Below, piece after piece: positions 1 to 8,165 of a stretch of 10,240 nucleotides of DNA; the first letter of the stretch is position 1, and every line of letters begins with the position of its first letter. The stretch is from Ruminococcus sp. UBA1828 (GTDB lineage Bacteria; Bacillota; Clostridia; Oscillospirales; Ruminococcaceae). Where the stretch lies: the NCBI GenBank assembly GCA_002338885.1, contig DDJI01000012.1, positions 1 through 10,240 of the forward strand. The letters are read 5' to 3'. Position numbers and translations under genes: made by a program. Under the pieces are notes generated by a model that saw only the letters and a program-made list of their open reading frames with translations, was not told where the DNA came from and did not search any database.

Positions 1-713
<713 letters not shown>

Positions 714-719
714 TTAAAT

Positions 720-1226
720 TTAATAATTGGTAACTTTGCGAATGGTGGAGCTTCCTCGCTCCAAGGAGACTATTCCGGTGCGGCATATCTCGAGTATTTT
801 GTAATCCTTCATCAGGTTCACAAAATCGTCTATTCTTCTTGTGTCGGCGGTGAGCTGGAATATTATCGATTCCTTTGAGTAGTCAACCGTACGCGCATCG
901 AAGCCCTGCGCCGCCGCCAAAATCTCATCTCTTGTTTGCGGGTTGTTCTCCATCTTTATCAGGAGCAGCTCGACGCTTACCGACTCGTCGTTTTTCAGCT
1001 CCTTTATGGAGCAGACGTCCGGCAGCTTGTAAAGCTGATTTATGAGCTGCTGTTTATTTATCTCGTCTCCGTCAAAGAGCACTGTGATTCTCGAAAGGTC
1101 TGCGGATTCGGTTTCGCTTACGGTAAGGGCGGATATATTAAACTGTCTGCGCCTGAACATACTTGTCACCCTGTTGAGAACGCCGAACTGATTCTTTACA
1201 AGAACTGCAACTGTATATCTGTTCAT
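720..1226 (-). CDS. ilvN: Acetolactate synthase small (regulatory) subunit
   Basis: This is the regulatory subunit of acetohydroxyacid synthase. It binds the IlvB catalytic subunit, raises its activity and normally confers feedback inhibition by valine or related amino acids. The 168-residue length is typical of the IlvN/IlvH family. Residues about 3-75 form an ACT domain starting TVAVLVKNQFGVLNRVTSMF, whose turn QFGVLNR is the usual effector-binding region. The C-terminal half (about 80-165) is the second ALS small-subunit domain. The start is one base after the ilvB stop (TGA-T-ATG), and its GGTGG-rich ribosome binding site lies inside the end of ilvB, so translation is probably coupled. 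That matters here because ilvB has an early amber codon, and coupled translation of ilvN could drop with it. The stop is TAA. No defect is seen in ilvN itself. Confidence 0.97.
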   Translation of the reverse strand: MNRYTVAVLVKNQFGVLNRVTSMFRRRQFNISALTVSETESADLSRITVLFDGDEINKQQLINQLYKLPDVCSIKELKNDESVSVELLLIKMENNPQTRDEILAAAQGFDARTVDYSKESIIFQLTADTRRIDDFVNLMKDYKILEICRTGIVSLERGSSTIRKVTNY

Positions 1227-1227
1227 A

Positions 1228-2895
1228 TCAGTCCCCCACCTTCACAATGATGTCCTCCATGGATCCTCCGGGAGGAAGCATGGGAAGCACAAATTCATCC
1301 TTATCCACGCTGCAATTTATCAGATACGGCGCCTTTGCCGCAAAGCCGTTTGCCAAAGCCTTGTCCAGCTCTTCAAGCGTAGTCGCCGACTCGCCGTCCG
1401 CGCCGAAAGCCTTTGCCAGCGCTACAAAGTCAGTTTTTCTGTTTAAAACCGTATTTGAATAATGCTTATCAAAGAAAAGCGTCTGCCACTGTCTTACCAT
1501 TCCCAACACGCCGTTATTCATAAGAAGTATTACGATCGGAACGTTATAGGCGACGGCGGTTGCAAGCTCGTTTAGGCACATTCCGAAACTTCCGTCTCCC
1601 GTTATAAGAACGGTCTGCTCGCCCGTTGCGTATGCCGAGCCGATTGCAGCGCCCATTCCGAAGCCCATGGTTCCGAGTCCTCCGCTTGATACGAACCTGC
1701 GGCACTTTTTAAACCTCAGGTACTGCGCCGCCCACATCTGATGCTGACCGACGTCGGTTGCAACCGGTGTGTTCTCGCCGAGGTACTTATTTAAGCACTC
1801 CATGGCGTTTTTGGGCGTCAGGCCGGCGCGCTTGTCGGAGATTTCTTCCTCGCTCGCCTTGAATCTTTCGATCTTTGCCTGCCAGTCGGGGTTCTTGACC
1901 TCTTTTATGAGCGGCAGGAGCTTTATAAGCGTCATCTTTACATCTGCGCGAAGTCCCACGGCATCCTCTAAGTTCTTAGACAGCTCTGATCCGTCAACGT
2001 CGATGTGAACTATCTTGGCGTTGGGGGAGAATTTGCTGACATTGCCCGTGACCCTATCGTTAAATCTTGTGCCGAGGGCTATTATACAGTCGGCGTTATG
2101 CATTGCCATCGACGACGCATAGTGACCGTGCATACCTTCCATGCCCAAAAATCTCGGGTGATCTGTGGGTATTGCGGATATGCCCATGAGTGAGCAGCCT
2201 ATCGGGGCGTCTATCTTTTCCGCAAGCTCAAGCATTTCGCTCTGCGCTCCGCTCGATATAAGTCCGCCGCCGAAATACACATACGGTCTTTGGCAGGTGT
2301 TTATTATCTTTGCCGCCTCTTCTATGCGTATATCCTTTGCCGCCCACGGCTCGTCCTTTTTGACTACCGGCGCGGGGGTGTATTCACACTGCGCTATCTG
2401 AACGTCTTTTGGTATATCAACCAAGACAGGTCCGGGTCTGCCCGATATGGCAAGTCTGAACGCCTCACGTATTGTGTCCGCAAGCTCCGTGACGCTGCGC
2501 ACAAAGTAATTGTGCTTTGTTATGGGAAGCGTGATTCCCGTGATGTCTATCTCCTGAAAACTGTCCGAGCCTATTTGGGTAGTCGGGACGTTTCCCGTAA
2601 TTGCAATGAGCGGTATTGAGTCAAGGTACGCAGTGGCTATTCCGGTCACGAGATTGGTGGCTCCCGGGCCGGAGGTCGCCAAGACCACGCCCGGCTTTCC
2701 CGATGTCCTTGCATAGCCGTCGGCGGCGTGAACCGCTCCCTGCTCATGCGCGGTGAGAACATGCTCTATCTCGTCGGAATACTTGTAAAGCGAGTCATAT
2801 ATCTATATAACCTGTCCGCCGGGGTATCCGAAAATGACCTTGCACTCCTGCTCTATAAGTGTTTTTATAACTATATCCGAGCCTGAAAGCTGCAT
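1228..2895 (-). CDS. ilvB: Acetolactate synthase large subunit, interrupted by an in-frame amber codon (possible pseudogene)
   Basis: This thiamine diphosphate enzyme condenses pyruvate with pyruvate or 2-ketobutyrate, the first common step of branched-chain synthesis. Read from the ATG at 2895, the frame encodes 555 codons, normal for the family. It starts [17 protein letters not shown] and continues to [11 protein letters not shown], then UAG (codon 31), then [14 protein letters not shown] and [14 protein letters not shown], where E51 is the thiamine-activating glutamate. The central domain and C-terminal TPP domain (GDG 433-435 to NN 460-461) are intact. AAAGGAG lies 7 nt before the ATG, inside the end of leuB, which supports this start. 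An alternative GTG start at 2688 gives 486 residues but loses E51 and the whole N-terminal TPP half-site, so it should be inactive. The conserved frame on both sides shows the gene is recently broken, read through, or affected by a sequence error. The identity is certain; whether it functions is not. Confidence 0.9.
2803..2805 (-). other. In-frame UAG at codon 31 of ilvB
   Basis: Minus-strand codons here read GTT ATA TAG ATA TAT GAC, between the conserved YPGG and IYD motifs of acetohydroxyacid synthase. At this position relatives usually have Pro, Asp or Asn (GGAVLPIYD, GGAVLDIYD). The reading frame is the same before and after, so this is a nonsense codon and not a frameshift. It sits in a TA-dinucleotide tract. 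Moving the single G two bases would give GTT ATA GAT ATA TAT GAC, reading VIDIYD. Confidence 0.9.
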
Positions 2896-2899
2896 TAGC

Positions 2900-3997
2900 T
2901 TACTCCTTTCTTAGGCTGTTTGCGATGAGGTCGCCCATCTCGGAGCAGCCCACCTTTATGACCGACTTATTCTTTTCAAAGTCGGCGGGAAGTATATCTG
3001 CGGTTCTGTAGCCGTTGTCCAAAACCCTTGACACTGCGTTTTCTATCGCATCCGCCTCCGCAGGCATGTCAAAGCTGTATCTTAGCATCATTGCCGCGGA
3101 AAGTATTGTTCCTATGGGGTTTGCGATGTTCTGTCCGGCTATATCGGGGGCAGAGCCGTGTATGGGTTCATAAAGTCCGCAGGTTGTGGCACCGAGGCTC
3201 GACGACGGTATCATGCCGATTGAGCCTGTTATCATGGACGCCTCGTCGGAAAGAATATCTCCGAACATGTTTTCGGTGACGATTACATCAAACTGGGACG
3301 GGTCTTTTACGATTTGCATTGCGCAGTTGTCAACAAGCATATCGCTCAGCTCGACATCCGGATACTCCTTTGCAAGGTCGTGGATGACCGTTTTCCAAAG
3401 GCGGCTGGAGTCTAAGACGTTGCTCTTTTCAACGGAGCAGAGCTTTTTGCGGCGCTTTCTCGCCGTTTCAAAGCCTATTCTGCCTATCCTTTGTATCTCA
3501 TCCTCGCTGTATCTCAAAACGTCGGCAGCTATTCTCTTGCCGTACATTACGTTTGTGCAGTGCTCGCCGAAATATATGCCGCCGATAAGTTCGCGGACTA
3601 TGATAAAATCTATGCCTTTGTTGACTATTTCAGGCCTTAGGGGCGATGCATCGGCAAGCTGCGGCCAGATTTTTGCGGGGCGGTTGTTGCTATAGACGCC
3701 CATGCCGGATCTGAGTCTCAGAAGTCCCTTTTCGGGGCGCATATCTCCGGGAAGAGAGTTCCACTTTGTACCGCCGACAGCTCCTAAGAGCACGCTGTCC
3801 GACTCAAGGCACTTTTTCAGCATCTGCTCCGGAAGGGGGTCTCCCCACTTATCTATAGCCACGCCGCCCATATCGACGTCGCAGTAATTAAAGCTGTGTC
3901 CGTACAGGCTTGCGACCGCGTTCAGAACCTTTACGGCTTCCTCTACAATTTCCGGACCTATGCCGTCTCCCCTTATAAGCGCTATGTTCTTATTCAA
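2900..3997 (-). CDS. leuB: 3-isopropylmalate dehydrogenase (TTG start)
   Basis: This enzyme oxidatively decarboxylates 3-isopropylmalate with NAD+ to 2-ketoisocaproate, the third leucine-specific step. At 365 residues it matches the bacterial family. Visible motifs are GDGIGPEIV (10-18), the substrate-binding arginine segment [16 protein letters not shown] (94-109), K191 of EKSNVL, D223 of [11 protein letters not shown], the metal aspartates D247 and D251 in [13 protein letters not shown], and the NAD-loop HGSAPDIAG (280-288). The strand usually written RELTGGIYFG reads [10 protein letters not shown] here (I138), a mild deviation near the active site. The start is TTG at 3997. No ATG or GTG fits, the family N-terminus begins exactly here, and GGGAGG lies 9 nt upstream. 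The gene follows leuD by 31 nt and ends 4 nt before ilvB, whose ribosome binding site overlaps its last codons. Confidence 0.97.
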   Translation of the reverse strand: MNKNIALIRGDGIGPEIVEEAVKVLNAVASLYGHSFNYCDVDMGGVAIDKWGDPLPEQMLKKCLESDSVLLGAVGGTKWNSLPGDMRPEKGLLRLRSGMGVYSNNRPAKIWPQLADASPLRPEIVNKGIDFIIVRELIGGIYFGEHCTNVMYGKRIAADVLRYSEDEIQRIGRIGFETARKRRKKLCSVEKSNVLDSSRLWKTVIHDLAKEYPDVELSDMLVDNCAMQIVKDPSQFDVIVTENMFGDILSDEASMITGSIGMIPSSSLGATTCGLYEPIHGSAPDIAGQNIANPIGTILSAAMMLRYSFDMPAEADAIENAVSRVLDNGYRTADILPADFEKNKSVIKVGCSEMGDLIANSLRKE

Positions 3998-4006
3998 AGC
4001 AATAAA

Positions 4007-4012
4007 CCTCCC
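4007..4012 (-). promoter_or_regulatory. Ribosome binding site deciding the leuB TTG start
   Basis: Minus-strand GGGAGG sits 9 nt before the TTG at 3997, in the 31-nt gap after leuD. It is the only strong Shine-Dalgarno sequence near the family's N-terminus. It fixes an uncommon start codon that may lower leuB translation relative to its ATG-started neighbours. Confidence 0.7.
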
Positions 4013-4028
4013 TTTAAAGCTCGCCGCA

Positions 4029-4520
4029 TCAGGCGTTGCTGTTCTTTATTGACGCAAGCAATCCGCCCGCCTTTATGATATTCTGTATGAACGGCGGGAA
4101 GGGCTGTGCAAAATAGCTCTTTCCGGTGGTGATGTCCTTTATCTCGCCACTGTCAAAATCTATTGACACCTCGTCGCCCGCTGAAATTTCGTCGCAAGCC
4201 TCGGGGCATTCAAGTATGGGCATGCCTATGTTTATTGCGTTGCGGTAAAATATCCTTGCAAAGCTCTTGGCTATTACGCAGCCCGTGCCGCAGGTCTTTA
4301 TTACAAGCGGTGCATGCTCTCTTGAAGAGCCGCATCCGAAGTTATATCCTGCAACTATTATATCGCCCTTTTTCACGTTCTTGACGAAATCCTTATCTAT
4401 GTCCTCCATGCAGTGAGCCGCAAGCTCGTTTGCATCGGAGGTGTTTAAATATCTTGCGGGTATTATTACATCTGTATCGACGTTGTCGCCGTACTTAAAA
4501 ACCTTGCCATGTGTATTCAT
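4029..4520 (-). CDS. leuD: 3-isopropylmalate dehydratase small subunit
   Basis: This is the small (swivel-domain) subunit of isopropylmalate isomerase, which with LeuC interconverts 2- and 3-isopropylmalate. The 163-residue protein is the short LeuD form found with the 418-residue LeuC type in Clostridia and archaea. The aconitase-swivel signature [13 protein letters not shown] spans residues 59-71, with the substrate-binding SSREH loop. The N-terminus ([19 protein letters not shown]) carries the family's [14 protein letters not shown] stretch. The ATG at 4520 follows AAAGGAG by 8 nt. The gene lies 27 nt after leuC, as expected for a heteromeric partner. The stop is TGA. No defect is seen. 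Specificity for isopropylmalate over the related methylmalate or homoaconitate substrates is inferred from the operon. Confidence 0.96.
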   Translation of the reverse strand: MNTHGKVFKYGDNVDTDVIIPARYLNTSDANELAAHCMEDIDKDFVKNVKKGDIIVAGYNFGCGSSREHAPLVIKTCGTGCVIAKSFARIFYRNAINIGMPILECPEACDEISAGDEVSIDFDSGEIKDITTGKSYFAQPFPPFIQNIIKAGGLLASIKNSNA

Positions 4521-4547
4521 GGTTTTATCTCCTTTCCTGTGCAGCCA

Positions 4548-5804
4548 TCATGCGTTATATTCCGTGATATATCCTGCCACCGCGCTTGCTGCGGCAGTTG
4601 CCGGAGATGCAAGGTACACCTCGCTCTTGACATGTCCCATTCTGCCGACGAAGTTGCGGTTGGTTGTAGCAACGCACTTCTCGCCCTCGGCAAGTATGCC
4701 CATGTATCCGCCGAGGCAGGGGCCGCATGTAGGAGTTGACACCACCGCACCGGCATCTATGAACGCCGTGACGTATCCGCGGGTGACGCATTCTCTATAG
4801 ATTGCCATAGTTGCGGGAATGATTATGCAGCGAACGCCGTCGGCAACCTTTTTGCCGTTTAAGATCTTATACGCCGCCTCCATGTCCTCCATTCTGCCGT
4901 TTGTGCAGCTTCCTATGACAACCTGGTCTATCTTAATATCATGCAGCTCGCTTGCGGGCTTTGTGTTTTCGGGGAGGTGAGGGCAGCTGACTGTGGGAAC
5001 GATCTTTGAAAGGTCTACTGTCACGGTCTTTTCATACTCCGCGTCGGGATCTGCGCTGTACTCAACAGGTTCTCTTTCACATCTGTCCTTCATGTAAGCC
5101 CTTGTGACGTCATCGACCGGGAATATGCCGTTTTTAGCTCCCGCTTCGATCGCCATGTTGCATATGCAAAGCCTGTCGTCCATAGAAAGCGACGCCACGC
5201 CGTCTCCGCAGAACTCCATACTCTTATAGAGTGCGCCGTCTACGCCTATCATGCCTATTATGGTGAGAATAACGTCCTTGCCGCTGCAATTTTCGGGGAG
5301 CTTTCCGGTAAGCTCAAACTTAATGGCCGAAGGGACTTTAAACCACGCCATTCCGGTTGCCATTCCCGCCGCCATATCGGTGCTGCCGACGCCGGTAGAA
5401 AATGCGCCCAGTGCTCCGTATGTGCAGGTGTGGCTGTCTGCGCCGATTATGCAGTCTCCGGCGGTTACTACGCCCTGCTCGGGCAGCAGCGCATGCTCTA
5501 TACCCATCTTGCCGACGTCGTAAAAGTGGCTTATGTCGTACTTTCCGGCGAACTCTCTGCACTGCTTTGACTGCTGGGCAGCCTTTATATCCTTATTGGG
5601 GACAAAGTGATCTAAAACTATAGCTATTCTCTTTTTGTCAAAAACGCTGTCAAAGCCCGACTTGCTGAACTCGTTTACCGCCACGGGGGTTGTTATGTCG
5701 TTTCCCAGGACAATATCGAGCTTTGCGTTTATGAGCTGTCCCGCCTTCACGCTGTCAAGTCCTGCGTGAGCGGCGAGAAGTTTTTGTGTCATCGTCATCG
5801 ACAT
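4548..5804 (-). CDS. leuC: 3-isopropylmalate dehydratase large subunit
   Basis: This is the iron-sulfur catalytic subunit of isopropylmalate isomerase (aconitase superfamily). Its 418 residues match the shorter clostridial/archaeal LeuC type and not the roughly 470-residue enterobacterial type. The three [4Fe-4S] ligands are visible: C300 in IGSCTNGR, and C360 and C363 in [10 protein letters not shown]. Other family motifs are HACA-like [10 protein letters not shown] (64-73), [21 protein letters not shown] (121-141) and the C-terminal NRNFVGRMG (382-390). The ATG at 5804 is preceded by a weaker GAGAGGGA ribosome binding site. Two more in-frame ATGs at codons 3 and 5 are possible starts and change little. 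The gene lies 15 nt after leuA and 27 nt before its partner leuD. The oxygen-sensitive cluster fits an anaerobe. No defect is seen. Confidence 0.97.
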   Translation of the reverse strand: MSMTMTQKLLAAHAGLDSVKAGQLINAKLDIVLGNDITTPVAVNEFSKSGFDSVFDKKRIAIVLDHFVPNKDIKAAQQSKQCREFAGKYDISHFYDVGKMGIEHALLPEQGVVTAGDCIIGADSHTCTYGALGAFSTGVGSTDMAAGMATGMAWFKVPSAIKFELTGKLPENCSGKDVILTIIGMIGVDGALYKSMEFCGDGVASLSMDDRLCICNMAIEAGAKNGIFPVDDVTRAYMKDRCEREPVEYSADPDAEYEKTVTVDLSKIVPTVSCPHLPENTKPASELHDIKIDQVVIGSCTNGRMEDMEAAYKILNGKKVADGVRCIIIPATMAIYRECVTRGYVTAFIDAGAVVSTPTCGPCLGGYMGILAEGEKCVATTNRNFVGRMGHVKSEVYLASPATAAASAVAGYITEYNA

Positions 5805-5819
5805 GGTTTATCCCTCTCT

Positions 5820-7499
5820 TTATTTATTTTCTTTCTTATGCGTCATGTTCTCGAACGCATTTAAAAGTGCCTGTGCGCTTGCATGGATTATATCGGTATC
5901 GGTGCCTGCGCCCCAGCTCATGCTTGAATCGGCGTCTTTAAGTCCTATATACGCCGCCGCAACGCTTTCGGAGCCGCTGCCCTGCATGCTGTGCTCGGTG
6001 TAAACGGAAAGCTCGTATGCGCTGCCGGTGTACATTTTAAGTGCGTTGCTCACGGCATCGAGTGAACCGTTGCCCTCAGCCTCGACAACTTCGGACTTGC
6101 CGTTTTCTATAAACTCTATCTTTGTGGCGACGGTGTCTGCGCGTCGCGAAAACTCCATGTTTCCTATCTCTATGCCGTGGTTTGTATCGAGGTAGCTCGA
6201 CTTGAATATCTGAAGGACCTCGTTTGCCTTAAGCTCCTTATGCTCATGGTCGGACACGGACTTGCACTTGTAGCTGAGATCCTCTCGCATTTTTGCGGGG
6301 AGGACATATCCGTATGCCTGCTCTAAGAGGTAGCCTATTCCGCCCTTTCCGCTCTGGGAATTTACCCTTATGACGTCCGCGTCATAGGTTCTGTTTATAT
6401 CATGAGGATCAATCGGGATATACGGCACGTTCCACTGGTGAAGGTGCTTTTCCTCTCTGTATTTCATGCCCTTTGCTATGGCGTCCTGATGGCTGCCGGA
6501 GAAGGCGGCAAACACAAGCGCTCCGGCGTAGGGAGATCTCTCGTAAATATGCATTCTTGTGCATCTCTCATAGACATCGACGAGGTGCGGCATATCCGAG
6601 AAGTTGAGCTTAGGATCTACTCCGTGGGAATACATGTTCAAACCGAGCGTTATTATGTCCACATTTCCCGTGCGCTCGCCGTTTCCGAAGAGTGTTCCCT
6701 CCACTCTGTCCGCGCCGGCCAAAAGTGCAAGCTCGGTATCCGCCACGCCCGTTCCCCTGTCGTTATGAGGATGCAAAGAAAGCGTCACGTGCTCGCGGTA
6801 CTTGAGGTTTTCGCTCATGTACTCCACCTGCGAGGCATAGACATGCGGAAGGCTCATCTCAACCGTTACGGGGAGGTTTATAATCACATTATTTGTCTCG
6901 GAAGGCTCCAAAACGTCCAAAACGGCGTTGCAAACCTCAAGTGCGTATTCCGGCTCGGTTCCGGTAAAGCTTTCGGGCGAGTATTCAAATCTGAAGTTGC
7001 CCTCATACTCTGCGGCAAGCTTTTTGACAAGCTTTGCTCCGTCAACTGCGATCTGCTTTATTTCCTCCTTGGATTTGCGGAAAACCTGCTCGCGCTGAAC
7101 GACGCTCACCGAATTGTAAAAATGAATTATGGCCGACGGCGCACCCTTGCACGCCTCAAACGTCTTGCGGATTATATGCTCTCGGCACTGAGTCAAAACC
7201 TGAACAGTGACGTCGGAGGGTATCATGTTGTTTTCTATAAGCGCGCGCAAAAACTCGTATTCCGTTTCGCTTGCCGCCGGAAAACCGACTTCTATTTCCT
7301 TAAAGCCGACCTCTAAGAGCAGCTTGTAAAACTCAAGCTTTTCCTCAAAGCTCATAGGTATTACGAGGCTTTGGTTTCCGTCTCTCATGTCTACGCTGCA
7401 CCATATAGGCGGCTGCTCTATTCTTTCCTTTGTGACCCATTTGTTATGAACCCCGGGTGCAGGGTAATAACCCGGCTTGTACTTGGTTGCGTCCATCAT
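5820..7499 (-). CDS. leuA: 2-isopropylmalate synthase, type 2 (LeuA2)
   Basis: This enzyme condenses acetyl-CoA with 2-ketoisovalerate, the committed leucine step, and is normally inhibited by leucine. At 559 residues it belongs to the longer LeuA form related to actinobacterial and fungal enzymes. The catalytic TIM barrel begins around residue 30. The DMRDGNQ motif (37-43) provides the catalytic arginine and metal-binding aspartate, and the second metal site is SLHPHNDRGTG (241-251) followed by GTLFGNGERTGNVD. A linker near 400-430 leads to the C-terminal LeuA dimer (leucine-sensing) domain, ending about 550. The start has two adjacent ATGs (7499 and 7496). AAGGAG lies 10 nt before the first, which is preferred. 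It is the first gene of the operon, directly downstream of the T-box terminator, so leucine availability controls it both by transcription and, by family precedent, allosterically. Confidence 0.96.
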   Translation of the reverse strand: MMDATKYKPGYYPAPGVHNKWVTKERIEQPPIWCSVDMRDGNQSLVIPMSFEEKLEFYKLLLEVGFKEIEVGFPAASETEYEFLRALIENNMIPSDVTVQVLTQCREHIIRKTFEACKGAPSAIIHFYNSVSVVQREQVFRKSKEEIKQIAVDGAKLVKKLAAEYEGNFRFEYSPESFTGTEPEYALEVCNAVLDVLEPSETNNVIINLPVTVEMSLPHVYASQVEYMSENLKYREHVTLSLHPHNDRGTGVADTELALLAGADRVEGTLFGNGERTGNVDIITLGLNMYSHGVDPKLNFSDMPHLVDVYERCTRMHIYERSPYAGALVFAAFSGSHQDAIAKGMKYREEKHLHQWNVPYIPIDPHDINRTYDADVIRVNSQSGKGGIGYLLEQAYGYVLPAKMREDLSYKCKSVSDHEHKELKANEVLQIFKSSYLDTNHGIEIGNMEFSRRADTVATKIEFIENGKSEVVEAEGNGSLDAVSNALKMYTGSAYELSVYTEHSMQGSGSESVAAAYIGLKDADSSMSWGAGTDTDIIHASAQALLNAFENMTHKKENK

Positions 7500-7556
7500 G
7501 ACTTGTGCACTCCTTATCTTGCAAAATATTTTTTGTTCTGCCTTCGCTGAGCTTGA

Positions 7557-7585
7557 GGGCGGTTTTCGGTATTAAAAAACCGCCC
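7557..7585 (-). repeat. Second strong hairpin overlapping the 3' arm of the T-box terminator
   Basis: On the minus strand GGGCGGTTTT pairs with AAAACCGCCC over 10 bp around a 9-nt loop. The left arm is most of the terminator's 3' arm plus part of its U-tract, so the two structures exclude each other. No U-tract follows this hairpin, so it is not a terminator itself. It lies about 60 nt before leuA. It might stabilise read-through mRNA or limit reuse of the terminator sequence; either role is inference. Confidence 0.6.
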
Positions 7586-7626
7586 CAAAGCAACATTTTG
7601 CTCAGCAAAACCTTACTTTGAGACGG
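7574..7626 (-). terminator. T-box attenuator: rho-independent terminator before leuA
   Basis: Minus-strand CCGTCTCAAAG (7626-7616) pairs with CTTTGGGGCGG (7590-7580) over 11 bp, allowing two G-U pairs. A small hairpin TTTTGC-TGA-GCAAAA lies inside, and six U follow (7579-7574). The 5' arm contains CTCAAA, which also pairs with TTTGAG at the front of the T-box (antiterminator). The alternative structures give the classic T-box switch: the terminator forms when tRNA is charged, the antiterminator when uncharged tRNA binds. Confidence 0.88.
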
Positions 7627-7935
7627 GTGCGGATTCATAATGCTTTGGCACATATGCTGCTCTTGCATATAATATCTTACACTCGCGGTACCACTCAAAT
7701 TGCAGCCTGGGCTGCCTCTTATGGGATCAAACAATCCCTCTACTTTAACGCAGTGTCACGGGTGACCCTAATTGATACAAAGCACGCAAACCTTAAAGTG
7801 TCCTGCGCTCTTATCGTTCAGCTCACCGGCTCGGAAGGGAGGGGTTAAAGACGGCAGCTGCAGGCTTTCACCAAACGCCTGCTCTCTTTTAAGCTGTCGG
7901 TTTCTCAACCGGTCTTCGTCATCGCTTTTATACTT
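7616..7935 (-). ncRNA. T-box riboswitch (tRNA-sensing leader of the ilv-leu operon)
   Basis: The conserved T-box reads TTTGAGTGGTACCGCG (7699-7684), with the UGGNACC bulge that binds the tRNA acceptor end. Its front half pairs with CTCAAA at 7621-7616 to form the antiterminator, with a small ATATGC/GCATAT hairpin in between. Upstream, Stem I elements are recognisable: GATGACGAAGAC at its base (7923-7912), the AGAGAG stretch, and the distal hairpin GCAGGC/GCCTGC (7882-7860) with GGTGAAA in the loop. Between Stem I and the T-box are compact hairpins, including GGGAT/ATCCC (7738-7723) and GCAGC/GCTGC (7715-7702, likely Stem III). The specifier is probably CUC (Leu) at 7841-7839, a few bases before CCGAGC, as in other Leu T-boxes. 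That assignment is tentative. Transcription should rise when tRNA-Leu is uncharged. Confidence 0.88.
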
Positions 7936-7941
7936 TAGCCC

Positions 7942-7970
7942 ATTATATCATTACAAAACTTTGTTGTCAA
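7942..7970 (-). promoter_or_regulatory. Sigma-A-type promoter of the ilv-leu operon
   Basis: Minus-strand TTGACA (7970-7965) and TATAAT (7947-7942) are separated by 17 nt. A TG one base before the -10 makes it an extended -10 promoter as well. The expected start is near 7935, giving a leader of about 435 nt to leuA. With such a strong core promoter, control is likely to rest mainly on the T-box. Confidence 0.88.
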
Positions 7971-8049
7971 CAGATTTTGAGTCGGCAAAATGCATAAAAG
8001 TTATCGCATGCAAGCCAAAATATACGCCCAAAAAGACAAAGTAGACGTA

Positions 8050-8077
8050 TTGACAGGACGGCGGCTGCGTTTATAAT
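8050..8077 (+). promoter_or_regulatory. Sigma-A-type promoter of the CARF nuclease gene
   Basis: Plus-strand TTGACA (8050-8055) and TATAAT (8072-8077) are separated by 16 nt. The expected start is near 8084. The -35 box is about 80 bp from the -35 box of the divergent ilv-leu promoter. The consensus hexamers suggest steady expression. Confidence 0.8.
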
Positions 8078-8165
8078 GTAATTAAAGGAGATGCAAAGCC
8101 GAGCGCGGAAAGCTTTAAAAGGACAAAAAGCTGTTTAAATTCGGTCGGCATTTGTCCGGCATGGC
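8078..8165 (+). other. Untranslated leader of the CARF nuclease gene, with start-site dyad
   Basis: This stretch has no recognised gene. AAAGGAG (8084-8090) abuts an ATG with no spacer. The 15-codon frame it would open ends at TAA 8136-8138 and is in frame with the nuclease ORF. An AGCTTT/AAAGCT pair (8111-8131) could form a small hairpin. GCATG-G-CATGC (8159-8169) is an inverted repeat covering the first candidate start codon at 8166. GGCAT occurs three times between 8147 and 8167. No good Shine-Dalgarno sequence is correctly placed before either candidate start. Confidence 0.45.

Noticed and set aside
1228..2688. Shorter ilvB reading starting at GTG 2688 as the true gene
   Set aside because: It lacks the first 69 codons, including the catalytic Glu51 and conserved YPGG and HEQG motifs that are clearly encoded upstream. 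The real start is ATG 2895 with AAAGGAG.
2803..2805. Pyrrolysine insertion at the ilvB amber codon
   Set aside because: Pyrrolysine is known from methylamine methyltransferases and a few others, not acetolactate synthase, and no pyl genes are visible. A mutation or sequence error is the simpler reading, although wider UAG recoding cannot be excluded from this window.
6402..7316. 304-codon plus-strand open frame opposite leuA
   Set aside because: It is antisense to a strongly conserved LeuA, has no recognisable motif or ribosome binding site, and is a by-product of codon bias.
7444..7734. 96-codon minus-strand frame in the leader overlapping the start of leuA
   Set aside because: It lies across the T-box, terminator and leuA start; the RNA structure explains the sequence and the protein has no family features.
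7980..8049. Small RNA or attachment site between the divergent promoters
   Set aside because: The stretch is short and shows no terminator-paired structure, tRNA or repeat pair that would support either.
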